DNA of 64,000 nucleotides from Catellatospora vulcania (GTDB taxonomy: Bacteria; Actinomycetota; Actinomycetes; Mycobacteriales; Micromonosporaceae). Made by a program: the position numbers and the translations under genes. The notes beneath the pieces are model-generated. The model searched no databases. It saw only the letters and a list, made by a program, of their open reading frames with translations, and was not told where the DNA came from. Shown piece by piece: positions 10,322 through 19,009 of the stretch. Every line of letters starts with the position of its first letter. Position 1 is the first letter of the stretch. The DNA lies in NCBI RefSeq assembly GCF_009720385.1, contig NZ_WARX01000017.1:1-64000 (forward strand), written 5' to 3'.

Positions 10322-11416
10322 TCATCGAGCTTCGCGATGCTTTTCGGGGGTGTTCGGCGTATCCGGCGCGTCGGAGTCGTCCGGCGCCTCCTGCCGGGCG
10401 GCCCGTTCCGCGGCGTCGTCCGCGGTCTCCGCCGCCACGGCTTCCGCCTCGGCCCTGGCGATGTCGCCGGGCGGCACCCACTCCAGGTGGTGCTTGCGCG
10501 GGCGGCCCCAGGCCAGGTCGAACACCTTGCCGTTGGGGGAGGTGGCCGCGTAGGAGACCGCCCAGAGCACGATCTGGTTGAACAGGTACAGGTACAACAG
10601 CAGACCGACGGACGCGGCCACCGCGACGTAGGCCGGGTTGTTCTCGGTGCGCTGGACGAAGTACCTGCCGAACTCGTTGAGCAGGGTGAAGCCCACCCCG
10701 ATGATGCCGATCGCGGGCAGCAGCCGCCGGGGCGTCATGTGCACCCGCGGCAGCACCGTGACCAGCGCGAATCCGATCATCGCGTTGACCAGGACCGCCA
10801 CCGCGTACGACGTCACCTTCAGCCAGAACGCGCCGCTGGTGCCCGGGATGAGGTCGAACAGGGTGGCCAGGCCGTCGATCGCGGTCAGCGAGACGCCCAT
10901 CAGCAGGCCCAGCGCGAGCAGCATGCCGAAGTCGGTCAGCCGCAGCACGAGGAAGTTGCCCGGGTGCTGGTCCAGCCCCCAGATCGCGCGCTGCGACGAG
11001 CGCCAGGCGTCCACCCAGCCGATCCCGGCCAGCACCAGGCTGATCAGACCGACGGTGCCGATGGAGCCGGCCGCGGTGCGCAGCTGCTCGGTGTTCATCG
11101 CCGGGAAGTAGTTGGTGAGGAACCGGTCGACCTCGGCCACCAGTTCGGCGTCCCCGGAGAAGACCTTGACCAGCACCGCGTACGCCACCATGGCCAGTGC
11201 GAACGCGGCGAAGAAGGCGTAGTAGGCGATGGCCGCGGCCAGCCGCCCGGCGAGCACGTCGGCGTAGCGCTCCTTCATCCGCCACAGGTGGTCGAATGCG
11301 GCGGACCGCTTGCGAGCCCGGTCCACCATCGCGTCATAACGGGCGCCGACGTCCTCGGTCATCCGCTGCACCCAACCCACCACAGCCACCACCCCCTCAT
11401 CCTCCCCGACCCGCAC
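10322..11416 (-). CDS. YihY/virulence factor BrkB-family membrane protein
   Basis: A polytopic inner-membrane protein of up to 364 residues. After a basic N-terminus come about six transmembrane helices, with family hallmarks LAAAIAYYAFFAAFALAMVAY, AGIGWVDAWRSSQRAIWG and LYLYLFNQIVLWAVSYAA. The C-terminus is cytoplasmic, acidic and Pro-rich. The family was once called ribonuclease BN in error and its transport or structural role is unresolved. The start is uncertain: the longest frame begins at a GTG at 11416 directly against an artefactual poly-C tract; GTG codons near 11383 with a GAGGGG upstream, or the ATG at 11362, are plausible. It is followed at 7 bp by the His/Asp-rich gene. Confidence 0.85.
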   Translation of the reverse strand: MRVGEDEGVVAVVGWVQRMTEDVGARYDAMVDRARKRSAAFDHLWRMKERYADVLAGRLAAAIAYYAFFAAFALAMVAYAVLVKVFSGDAELVAEVDRFLTNYFPAMNTEQLRTAAGSIGTVGLISLVLAGIGWVDAWRSSQRAIWGLDQHPGNFLVLRLTDFGMLLALGLLMGVSLTAIDGLATLFDLIPGTSGAFWLKVTSYAVAVLVNAMIGFALVTVLPRVHMTPRRLLPAIGIIGVGFTLLNEFGRYFVQRTENNPAYVAVAASVGLLLYLYLFNQIVLWAVSYAATSPNGKVFDLAWGRPRKHHLEWVPPGDIARAEAEAVAAETADDAAERAARQEAPDDSDAPDTPNTPEKHREAR

Positions 11417-11563
<147 letters not shown>

Positions 11564-11585
11564 CGCGACTCTTTAAGACTTGCGG
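11564..11585. repeat. Half of a type E palindrome
   Basis: The 22 bases reading from CGCGACTC to ACTTGCGG match, in reverse complement, 21 of 22 bases of one arm of the palindrome at 39639-39695. The partner arm should lie to the left, where the poly-C stretch is. It is 34 bp beyond the stop of the alpha-glucosidase gene. Confidence 0.7.
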
Positions 11586-11619
11586 TCTGGGTCCGGCCGG
11601 GCGGCCGGGCGGTTCAGGG

Positions 11620-13218
11620 TCAGGTGGTGAGCCAGATGGTGGTGTCGGGGGGGAGGTGGCCGTCGGGGTGGAGGGGGCCGCTGGACAGGAGGATGTCGCC
11701 GGTCAGGTTCAGTTCGGCGAGGTCGACGGCGCGGTCGGCGATGTTGACGACGACCACGACGCCGGGGTCGCGGCTGAAGGCGAGCACACCCTCGGGTGCG
11801 TCCAGCCAGGTCACCGTGCCGCCGCCGAGCGCGGGCAGCTCCTTGCGCAGGCGCAGGGCCGCCCGGTAGAAGTTCAGCGTCGAGTCCGGGTCGGACTCCT
11901 GCGCCTGGGCGGTCAGCGCCTCCCACTTCGCGGGCTGCGGCAGCCACGGCGTGCCCAGGCCGTCCGGGTTGAACCGGAAGCCCTCGGCCGCCGTGCCGCC
12001 CCAGGGCAGCGGCACCCGGCAGCCGTCGCGGCTCTCCCCGGTACGCAGGAACGACGGGTCCTCGCGCAGCTCGTCGGGCAGGTCGAGGACCTCGTTGAGA
12101 CCCAGCTCCTCGCCGTTGTAGAGGTACGCCGAGCCCGGCAGGGCCAGCATCAGCAGGGTGGCGGCGCGGGCCCGGCGCAGGCCGAGATCGCCGTCGCCGT
12201 ACCGGGTGACGTGGCGGAATTTGTCGTGGTTGGACAGCACCCAGGTGGTCGGGGCGCCGACCAGGGCAGCCTCGGCCAGCGACTTGTCGATGATGGCGCG
12301 GAACGACGCCGGGTCGAAGTCGGCCATCATGAAGTCGAAGTTGAAGGCCTGGTGCAGCTCGTCGGGGCCGATGTAGCGGGCCAGCCGCTCCGCGGACTCC
12401 ACCCACGCCTCGGCCACGGCCATCCGGCCGCCCGGGTACTCGTCCAGGATGGGCCGCCACTCGCGGTAGATGTCGTGCACGCCGTCCTGGTCGAAGTACG
12501 GCAGGCGCTCGCTGCCCAGCATCTCGACCTGGCGGCCGCCGTCGTCGGACGAGCGTCCGACCGAGGGCAGCCCGGCCTCCTTGATCATGCCGTGGGCGAC
12601 GTCGATGCGGAACCCGTCCACGCCCCGGTCCAGCCAGAACCGCAGCACGTCGCGGAACTCCGCGCGCACCTCGGGGTTCTCCCAGTTCAGGTCGGGCTGC
12701 TCGGGGGCGAACAGGTGCAGGTACCACTGGCCGTCGGGCACCCGGGTCCAGGCCCGGCCGCCGAAGATGGACTCCCAGTCGTTGGGCGGCAGCTCGCCGC
12801 TCTCGCCCTTGCCCTCGCGGAACATGTACCGCTCGCGCTCGGCCGAGCCGGGGGCTGCCGCCAGCGCCTCCTGGAACCAGGCGTGCTGGTCCGAGGAGTG
12901 GTTGGGGACCAGGTCGACGATGATCCGGATGCCCAGCGCGTGGGCGTCCTTCATCATGTCGTCGAAGTCGGACAGCGTGCCGAACCGCGGGTCCACGTCG
13001 CGGTAGTCGGCGACGTCGTAACCGCCGTCGGCCAGTGGCGACGTGTAGAACGGGCTCAGCCAGACCGCGTCGATGCCGAGCTCGCGCAGGTACGGCAGCT
13101 TGCCGCGCACGCCCTGCAGATCGCCGGTGCCGTCACCGTCGGCGTCGGCGAAGCTGCGCGGGTAGATCTGGTAGACGACGGCGTCGCGCCACCAGTCGTC
13201 GTTTGCCTGCGTGGTCAC
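11620..13218 (-). CDS. Alpha-glucosidase (GH13), intracellular
   Basis: A 532-residue glycoside hydrolase of family 13, subfamily of alpha-glucosidase and oligo-1,6-glucosidase type, that releases glucose from short maltodextrins. The (beta/alpha)8 barrel motifs are intact: DLVPNHSSDQH (region I), GFRIDVAHG with the nucleophile Asp (II), the acid Glu in VAEAWVE (III) and VLSNHDKFR (IV). There is no signal peptide, so it acts on imported sugar. The GTG at 13218 follows AAAGGA by 7 nt; a longer frame begins upstream but lacks support. It lies 49 bp after the secreted amylase gene on the same strand, and both adjoin the LacI regulator and malEFG, which defines a maltodextrin regulon. Exact linkage preference is not determinable. 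Confidence 0.93.
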   Translation of the reverse strand: MTTQANDDWWRDAVVYQIYPRSFADADGDGTGDLQGVRGKLPYLRELGIDAVWLSPFYTSPLADGGYDVADYRDVDPRFGTLSDFDDMMKDAHALGIRIIVDLVPNHSSDQHAWFQEALAAAPGSAERERYMFREGKGESGELPPNDWESIFGGRAWTRVPDGQWYLHLFAPEQPDLNWENPEVRAEFRDVLRFWLDRGVDGFRIDVAHGMIKEAGLPSVGRSSDDGGRQVEMLGSERLPYFDQDGVHDIYREWRPILDEYPGGRMAVAEAWVESAERLARYIGPDELHQAFNFDFMMADFDPASFRAIIDKSLAEAALVGAPTTWVLSNHDKFRHVTRYGDGDLGLRRARAATLLMLALPGSAYLYNGEELGLNEVLDLPDELREDPSFLRTGESRDGCRVPLPWGGTAAEGFRFNPDGLGTPWLPQPAKWEALTAQAQESDPDSTLNFYRAALRLRKELPALGGGTVTWLDAPEGVLAFSRDPGVVVVVNIADRAVDLAELNLTGDILLSSGPLHPDGHLPPDTTIWLTT

Positions 13219-13267
13219 TGGCAGTCCTTTCCAAGGGTGGCGCATGAGCGGTTGCGCGGTCTGTCGG

Positions 13268-14698
13268 TCATGAGGGGAGCAGGGCCGCGGCCGTCGTGGC
13301 CGGGACGGTCAGGGTGAGCCGGCCGGCGCCGTCCACGTCGGCGGTCTGCCCGGAGACCACGTCGCGGTAGCGGCCGGCCGGCAGGCCGGTCTCGAAGGTG
13401 CGGGTCATCGGCGTCGGCGCACGATTCACCACGAAGTATCCGCTGCCCCGGGCGAAGGCCAGCGCGTCGCCCTGCGCCCACCAGGCGGTGACCGGGGCGT
13501 CGCCGACCGCTTCGCGCCAGGACAGCAGTGCCCGGACCGCGGGCAGCCGGTGCTCGCAGACGAACGCCTTGCCGTCGCAGACCACGGACCGGGTGCGGCC
13601 GGCGGCGTCGGCGGGCGGGCCGTCGTCGAAGCCGTCGTACGCGAAGCTGCTCATCACCAGCGGGGTGCCGTAGGGCCAGGCCAGCATGAACTGGACGGCG
13701 AGGGTGTGCAGCGGGCCGTCGGCGTGGGTGAGCGTGCTGCCGTTGCGCTGCGAGTCGTGGCTGTCGACGTACACCACGGAGCCTGTGGAGGGCAGCAGGT
13801 CGGTGAACGGGGAGCCGGTCTGCGCGCCGAGGTCGGCCAGCGAGGTCAGCGTGCCGTTGCGGAAGGCCCGGCTCACCGTGTCGGCGTAACGGGGCTCCAG
13901 GGTGGCGCCGAGGTCGCGGTACTCGGTGGGCTGGATCGGCTCGGTGGGGCTGTAGAGCACCTCGGACCAGACCACGGCGGGGCGGTCGAGCAGGTCGAGG
14001 ATCGCGCGCAGGTCGGCGGCGGGCAGGTGCTTGGCCGCGTCGATCCGGAACCCGTCGACCCCGAGCGACAGCAGGTCGTTCAGGTACGCCGCCAGGCGCG
14101 AGCGCACGGGCTCGGTCTCCGTGGCGAGGTCGGCGAGGCCGAGCAGTTCGCACTGCTGCACCTGGTCGCGGTCGCCGTAGTCCTGCACGGCGCACGGCGT
14201 GTGGAAGCTGCCCGCGGGCTGGTCCGGGTAGGTGTAGTGGGTGAACGCCGTACCTGCCGAGCCGGTCCCGGCCGCCTGAGCGGTCATGTGGTTGACCACG
14301 GCGTCGGCGTAGATCTTGACGCCCGCGCGGTGGCACGTCTCGACCATCGCGGCCAGCGCCGCCCGGTCGCCGCGGCGGCTGGTCAGCGTGTACGAGACCG
14401 GCTGGTAGTCCTGCCACCACGGGTGGCCGGGCAGCACGGCGTGTTCCTGCGGTGGGGAGAGCTGCACGCCGGTGTACCCGGCCGCGGCCAGCGCGGGGCA
14501 CTCTGCGGCCACGTCCGCCCAGGGCCACTGGAACAGGTGGACCAGCACCCCGGAGGGATCGTGTACGCGCTGCTCAGCGGCGGGGGAGGCCGTTGCGACC
14601 GGCTGAGAGAGCGGTTTCTCGCCGGCCGTGCCGCAGGCGCCGGAGAGCAGCACGACCGCCGCGCCGATGACGGCTGCGGCGCTGCTGCTGCGGCGCAT
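13268..14698 (-). CDS. Secreted alpha-amylase (GH13), predicted lipoprotein
   Basis: A 476-residue family 13 amylase that would cut starch outside the cell. The N-terminus is a lipoprotein signal peptide with lipobox LLSGAC (Cys at about residue 22), so the enzyme is probably anchored to the outer face of the membrane. Catalytic motifs are present: DAVVNH (region I), GFRIDAAKH with the nucleophile (II), VWSEVLY with the acid Glu (III) and VDSHDSQR (IV). A Ca-binding alpha-amylase arrangement (HLFQWPW, GYTGVQLSPPQEH) is typical of animal-like bacterial alpha-amylases. The ATG has GGAGGAAA upstream. It is divergent in function from the cytoplasmic alpha-glucosidase downstream but co-transcribed with it. 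Confidence 0.92.
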   Translation of the reverse strand: MRRSSSAAAVIGAAVVLLSGACGTAGEKPLSQPVATASPAAEQRVHDPSGVLVHLFQWPWADVAAECPALAAAGYTGVQLSPPQEHAVLPGHPWWQDYQPVSYTLTSRRGDRAALAAMVETCHRAGVKIYADAVVNHMTAQAAGTGSAGTAFTHYTYPDQPAGSFHTPCAVQDYGDRDQVQQCELLGLADLATETEPVRSRLAAYLNDLLSLGVDGFRIDAAKHLPAADLRAILDLLDRPAVVWSEVLYSPTEPIQPTEYRDLGATLEPRYADTVSRAFRNGTLTSLADLGAQTGSPFTDLLPSTGSVVYVDSHDSQRNGSTLTHADGPLHTLAVQFMLAWPYGTPLVMSSFAYDGFDDGPPADAAGRTRSVVCDGKAFVCEHRLPAVRALLSWREAVGDAPVTAWWAQGDALAFARGSGYFVVNRAPTPMTRTFETGLPAGRYRDVVSGQTADVDGAGRLTLTVPATTAAALLPS

Positions 14699-14826
14699 GT
14701 TTTCCTCCAGGAGCGAGCGTCTCGCGGGCTATGAACGCCGTGAGGACCCATGAAGGATGTCGTGCAAGTTGCGCAAGAGTCAAGCAGAGGATTTCAGAAA
14801 GTTTCAATCGTCATACTGACGCAGGG

Positions 14827-15843
14827 TCACCCGCTGTGGGCGGCGGTGGACCCCCGAACGACCAACTCGGGCCGGAAAATGTACTCCGAGTGGGGCGCCG
14901 GGTGGCCCTTGATCTCGTCCACGAGCGCCCGGACGGCGGCCACGGCCATCGCCCGCACGGGCTGGCGCAGCGTGGTCATGGGCGGGTCGGTGAAGGCGAT
15001 CAGCGGCGAGTCGTCGTAGCCGACCACCGAGACGTCCGTGGGCACCTGCAGGCCGCGCTGGCGCACCGCGCGGATCGCGCCCAGCGCCATCAGGTCCGAG
15101 CCGCAGACGAAACCGGTCACGCCCTTGTCCAGCAGGCGCGATGCGGCGGCGTCGCCGCCCTCCACGCCGAACAGGGACAGCGAGATCATCTCGTTGATCT
15201 GCGCGTCGCTGAGGTTCAGCAGGCGGCGCATGGCGGTCCGGTAGCCCTCGATCTTGCGCTGCACCGGCAGGTAGCGGTCCGGGCCGGAGATCAGGCCGAT
15301 CTTCTTGTGGCCGAGCGCCACCAGGTGGGCCACGGCCAGCTCGCCGGCGGCCCGGTCGTCGCAGGAGATGAACGGCGCCTCGATGTTCTCGGCGTAGCCG
15401 TTGACCAGCACGATCGGCAGCGGGCGGGCGAGCAGTTTGCGGTAGCGCTCGGGGTCGCTGGTCGAGTCGGCGTGCAGGCCGGAGACGAAGACGATGCCGG
15501 AGACCTGCCGGTCGAGCAGCATCTCGACGTACTCGTCCTCGGTCACCCCGCCGGGGGTCTGGGTGCACAGCACCGGGGTGAAGCCCTGCTGAGCCAGGGT
15601 CGTCTCGATGATCTGGGCGAACGCCGGGAAGATCGGGTTGTCCAGCTCCGGCACCACCAGGCCGACCAGGCCCGCACTGCGCTTGCGCAGCCGGGCGGGG
15701 CGCTCGTAGCCCAGCACGTCGAGAGCGGTCAGCACGGCCTGCCGGGTGTCGGCGGAGACGCCGGGCCGGTCGTTCAGCACCCGGGAGACGGTGGCTTCGC
15801 TCACCTCCGCCTGCTGGGCGATGTCAGAGAGTCGTGCGCGCAT
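14827..15843 (-). CDS. LacI-family transcriptional regulator, probable maltodextrin repressor
   Basis: A 338-residue repressor. Residues 1-50 form the LacI helix-turn-helix and hinge (LSDIAQQAEVSEATVSRVLN, then LGYERP), followed by a periplasmic-binding-protein-like sugar domain with GLVVPELDNPIFPAF and the closing SVVGYDDSPLIAFTDPPMTT. It lies between the amylase genes and malE and is divergent from malE, so it most likely controls both arms by binding sites in the 265-bp intergenic region, with a maltodextrin as inducer. That role is inferred from context. Length and domains are normal, and the start at the ATG directly precedes the HTH. Confidence 0.93.
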   Translation of the reverse strand: MRARLSDIAQQAEVSEATVSRVLNDRPGVSADTRQAVLTALDVLGYERPARLRKRSAGLVGLVVPELDNPIFPAFAQIIETTLAQQGFTPVLCTQTPGGVTEDEYVEMLLDRQVSGIVFVSGLHADSTSDPERYRKLLARPLPIVLVNGYAENIEAPFISCDDRAAGELAVAHLVALGHKKIGLISGPDRYLPVQRKIEGYRTAMRRLLNLSDAQINEMISLSLFGVEGGDAAASRLLDKGVTGFVCGSDLMALGAIRAVRQRGLQVPTDVSVVGYDDSPLIAFTDPPMTTLRQPVRAMAVAAVRALVDEIKGHPAPHSEYIFRPELVVRGSTAAHSG

Positions 15844-15888
15844 GGCGGCACTCTAGCCGAAGACAGCCGCATGTTGATATGGGCACGT

Positions 15889-15920
15889 TGCAAGGTCTTC
15901 CATTGCTTGCAAAGGCTTGC
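15889..15920. promoter_or_regulatory. Candidate LacI-type operator cluster between malR-like gene and malE
   Basis: TTGCAAGG at 15889 and TTGCTTGCAAAGGCTTGC at 15903-15920 give three closely spaced TTGC/GCAA half sites, the kind of motif bound by actinobacterial MalR-type repressors. They lie about 190 bp upstream of malE and 46 bp upstream of the regulator gene. Assignment is by motif resemblance only. Confidence 0.5.
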
Positions 15921-15993
15921 TAACCTCCCGGCAACAAACTCTGTAACACCCATCACAACCCCGGCAACGGGGTGCTGTGGTGCGTCACCGATT

Positions 15994-16009
15994 CTGGAAG
16001 ACCTTCCAG
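15994..16009. promoter_or_regulatory. 16-bp palindrome upstream of malE
   Basis: CTGGAAG AC CTTCCAG is symmetric except for its central dinucleotide and lies about 100 bp before malE. It could be a regulator site or form a small stem in the leader. A related GGTCTTCC occurs at 15894-15901 in the operator cluster. Confidence 0.45.
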
Positions 16010-16108
16010 GAACGGTGATGCGTCGACCCCTCTCCGCCGCACGGGTGCGTGGATACGCCCGCGCGGCACCCCCGGGTCACCTGCGTGACCCTTCTCGAAG
16101 GAGTGCTC

Positions 16109-17359
16109 ATGCGCATCCGTACCGCGGGTGTGATCGCCGCCGCCGGGCTGCTGATGCTCGGTGTCGCGGCTTGTGGCGGGACCAACGAGCCGGCCGCCAC
16201 CCCCAGCAAGGACAAGGGCAACGGCAAGCTCGTGCTGTGGACCGACCCGACCCGGGCCCCCGTGCTCAAGCCGTTCGCCGAGGCGTTCGGCAAGGAGAAC
16301 GGCGTCACGGTCGAGGTCAAGGAGATCAGCGAGAACCAGCAGCAGACCTTCATCACCGCCTCGCAGCAGGGCAGCGGCCCGGACATCATGGTCGGCGCGC
16401 ACGACTGGATCGGCAACATGGTGCAGAACGGCGCCATCGACCCGGTGCAGCTGACCGCCGAGCAGAAGGCCGCCTTCCACCCGAACGCGATCAAGGCCGT
16501 GACCTTCAACGGACAGATCTACGGCGCGCCGTACGCGATGGAGAACGTGGCCCTGATCCGCAACACGGAGCTGGTGCCCACCGCCCCGGCCACGATCGAG
16601 GACCTGATCAAGACCGGCAAGGAGCTCAAGGCCGCCAAGAAGGTCCAGGAGATCCTCTGCGTGCCGTTCGGGGCGGCCGGCGACGTGTACCACACGTACC
16701 CGCTGTTCTCGGCGGCCGGCGGCTCGCTGTTCGGCACCACCGCCTCCGGTGACCCGGACCCGTCCAAGGTCACCGTGAACACCCCCGAGTCGATCGCCGC
16801 CCTGGAGAAGATGAAGGCGCTCGGCGAGAAGGGCGAGGGCGCGATCAAGACCTCGATCGGCAACGAGAACGGCATCCCGAGCTTCGTGCAGAAGAAGTGC
16901 GCGTTCCTGATCTCCGGCCCGTGGTCGATGAACGACGTCAAGAAGGCCGGCTTCGCGTACGACATCACCGCCGTCCCCGGCTTCGCGGCCGGCGGGCAGG
17001 CCAAGCCGTTCCTCGGCGTGCAGGCGTTCTACGTGGCGGCCAAGGGCAAGAGCAAGGTGCTGGCCCAGGAGTTCGTGGCCAACTACGTCACCAACAAGGA
17101 CGTGGCCCTGGCGCTCTACAACGCCGACCCGCGCCCCGCGGCGCTGACCGCCGCCGCCGACGCCGTGAAGTCGCTGGACCCGAACGCCGAGAAGTTCGTG
17201 CTGGCCGGCGCCAACGGCATCCCGATGCCCGCCATCCCGGCCATGGGCGCGATCTGGGGCCCGATGGCCAACGCCGAGGTGGCGGTGGTCAAGGGCGGCG
17301 ACGCCAAGACCGCGGCCGAGGCCGCCGCGAAGACCATCACCGCTGAGATCAACAAGTAG
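16109..17359 (+). CDS. malE: Maltodextrin ABC transporter substrate-binding lipoprotein
   Basis: A 416-residue extracellular solute-binding protein (family 1) that captures maltose or maltodextrins and delivers them to MalFG. The signal peptide ends in the lipobox LGVAAC (Cys at about residue 24). The mature part has MalE-like features: GKLVLWTDPTRAP, the aromatic block VGAHDWIGNMV, PYAMENVALIRN and MNDVKKAGFAYDITAVPG. The ATG at 16109 follows GAAGGA; the frame upstream is not a signal peptide. It is the first gene of malEFG. No ATPase gene is present in this cluster, so a shared MsiK-type ATPase encoded elsewhere is expected, as in other actinomycetes. Confidence 0.94.
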   Translation: MRIRTAGVIAAAGLLMLGVAACGGTNEPAATPSKDKGNGKLVLWTDPTRAPVLKPFAEAFGKENGVTVEVKEISENQQQTFITASQQGSGPDIMVGAHDWIGNMVQNGAIDPVQLTAEQKAAFHPNAIKAVTFNGQIYGAPYAMENVALIRNTELVPTAPATIEDLIKTGKELKAAKKVQEILCVPFGAAGDVYHTYPLFSAAGGSLFGTTASGDPDPSKVTVNTPESIAALEKMKALGEKGEGAIKTSIGNENGIPSFVQKKCAFLISGPWSMNDVKKAGFAYDITAVPGFAAGGQAKPFLGVQAFYVAAKGKSKVLAQEFVANYVTNKDVALALYNADPRPAALTAAADAVKSLDPNAEKFVLAGANGIPMPAIPAMGAIWGPMANAEVAVVKGGDAKTAAEAAAKTITAEINK

Positions 17360-17368
17360 TCCTGCCTC

Positions 17369-19009
17369 ATGACCACTGAGGTGACGGGTGCGGGGAGCGC
17401 GAGCTCCCCGCACCCGGGGTCGTCCGGGCAGGCCCCCGAGCAGCGCTCCCGGGGTGGACGGCGCGGTGATGCGGAGCAGGTCCGCCGCACCCGCGAGGTG
17501 TCCACCGGCTTCATCGTGTCGCGTATCGCGGTGCTGGGCATCGTCGCCGCACTGCTGATCTACGCGCTCCCGCCGCTGATCCAGACGGAGGCCTGGACCG
17601 CCCTGGGCGTCGTCGGCGTCGTCACGGCGCTCGTCGCCTACCTCTACCTGACCCCGCGCCACATCCCGGCGAAGTACCTGGTGCCGGGCACGATCTTCCT
17701 CATCGCGTTCGCCATCGTGCCGATCGTGCTGACCTTCATCACGGCCTTCACCAACTTCGGCGACGGGCACCGCGGCACCAAGGACGAGGCGATCCGGGCC
17801 ATCGAGACCAGCTCGGTGACCCAGGTTCCGGGCTCCCCGGAGTACTACCTGACCATCGCCGAGAGCGACGGGAAGATGGTGTTCCTGCTGGTCGACCCGG
17901 CCACCAAGGCGGTCCAGGCGGGCACGGCCGACGGCCTGTCCCCGGTCGCCGGAGCCGACGTGTCACTGACCGGCAAGGTGCTGTCCGCCGCCGGGTACAC
18001 CGTCATCCCGACCGCCCAGGCGGCCGAGCGCGACGCGGAGATCGCGGCGTTCTCGGTGCCGACCGCGGGCGGCGCCGTCAAGGCCACCGGCCTGAGCCGG
18101 GCCTTCGAGGGCAAGGCCGACAAGTCCTACGACGCGGCCTGCGACTGCGTGACCAGCCCGAGCGGCGGCCGGTGGGTCGCCGACGAGGTCGAGGGCTACT
18201 TCGTCGACGCCGAGGGCAAGCACCTCGACCAGGGCTGGAAGGTCGACGTCGGGTTCGCCAACTTCGCCAAGGCGCTGACCGACCCGACCATCTCCGGGCA
18301 CTTCCTCAACGTGCTGATCTGGAACTTCGTCTTCGCGCTCAGCGCGGTCGCGACGACGTTCGCACTCGGCATGATCGTGGCGCTGGCGCTGCACTCGCCC
18401 CGGGTGCGCGGCACGAAGTTCTACCGGATCATGCTGATCCTGCCGTACGCCATGCCGGGCTTCGCCATGCTGCTGATCTGGCGGGACATGTTCAACACCG
18501 ACTTCGGACTGATCAGCAAGCTGTTCGGGGTGCACGACTGGCTCGGCACGCCGACCACGGCCCGGCTCGGCCTGATCGTGATCAACCTGTGGATGGGCTT
18601 CCCGTACATGTTCCTGGTGATCACGGGTGCGCTGCAGGCCGTGCCGCGGGAGCTGACCGACGCGGCCCGCATCGACGGCGCGTCCGCGTGGGCCGGCTTC
18701 CGGCGGGTCACCCTGCCGCTGGTGCTGGTGGCGCTGACCCCGCTGCTGATCTCGTCGTTCGGCTTCAACTTCAACAACTTCAACAACATCAAGCTGGTCA
18801 CCAACGGCGGGCCGTACGCCATCGACAACAGCACCGTCGGCGCGACCGACCTGCTGATCAGCTACACGTACCGGGTCGCTGGCTTCGACTCCGGCGTGGC
18901 CGACTTCGGCTTCGCCGCGGCCATCTCGGTGTTCATCTTCGCGATCGTGGCCACGGTCTCCACGGTGGCGTTCTGGCGCAGCCGGGCGCAGGAGGAGGTG
19001 TACTCGTGA
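17369..19009 (+). CDS. malF: Maltodextrin ABC transporter permease MalF
   Basis: A 546-residue permease. Three N-terminal membrane helices (about residues 48-128) are followed by a large extracytoplasmic domain (about 130-310) as in MalF, then five more helices. The EAA loop that contacts the ATPase is visible as ELTDAARIDGASAWAGF (about 428-444). The protein is longer than simple sugar permeases because of the loop, which supports a maltose rather than a generic assignment. The ATG is 9 bp after the malE stop and lacks a good Shine-Dalgarno. A GC-rich hairpin covers codons 7-15. The stop overlaps malG by GTGA. Confidence 0.92.
   Translation: MTTEVTGAGSASSPHPGSSGQAPEQRSRGGRRGDAEQVRRTREVSTGFIVSRIAVLGIVAALLIYALPPLIQTEAWTALGVVGVVTALVAYLYLTPRHIPAKYLVPGTIFLIAFAIVPIVLTFITAFTNFGDGHRGTKDEAIRAIETSSVTQVPGSPEYYLTIAESDGKMVFLLVDPATKAVQAGTADGLSPVAGADVSLTGKVLSAAGYTVIPTAQAAERDAEIAAFSVPTAGGAVKATGLSRAFEGKADKSYDAACDCVTSPSGGRWVADEVEGYFVDAEGKHLDQGWKVDVGFANFAKALTDPTISGHFLNVLIWNFVFALSAVATTFALGMIVALALHSPRVRGTKFYRIMLILPYAMPGFAMLLIWRDMFNTDFGLISKLFGVHDWLGTPTTARLGLIVINLWMGFPYMFLVITGALQAVPRELTDAARIDGASAWAGFRRVTLPLVLVALTPLLISSFGFNFNNFNNIKLVTNGGPYAIDNSTVGATDLLISYTYRVAGFDSGVADFGFAAAISVFIFAIVATVSTVAFWRSRAQEEVYS
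17389..17412 (+). promoter_or_regulatory. GCGA-loop hairpin at the start of malF
   Basis: TGCGGGGAGC GCGA GCTCCCCGCA is a perfect 10-bp stem with a GNRA-type tetraloop, 20 nt into malF. In the malEFG transcript it could stabilise the malE 3' end or hinder entry into malF, lowering permease output relative to the binding protein. Confidence 0.55.

Noticed and set aside
15953-17770. 605-codon minus-strand ORF opposite malE and malF
   Set aside because: Rich in Gly, Arg, Asp and His with no domain, exactly antisense to well-supported genes; a GC-bias shadow.
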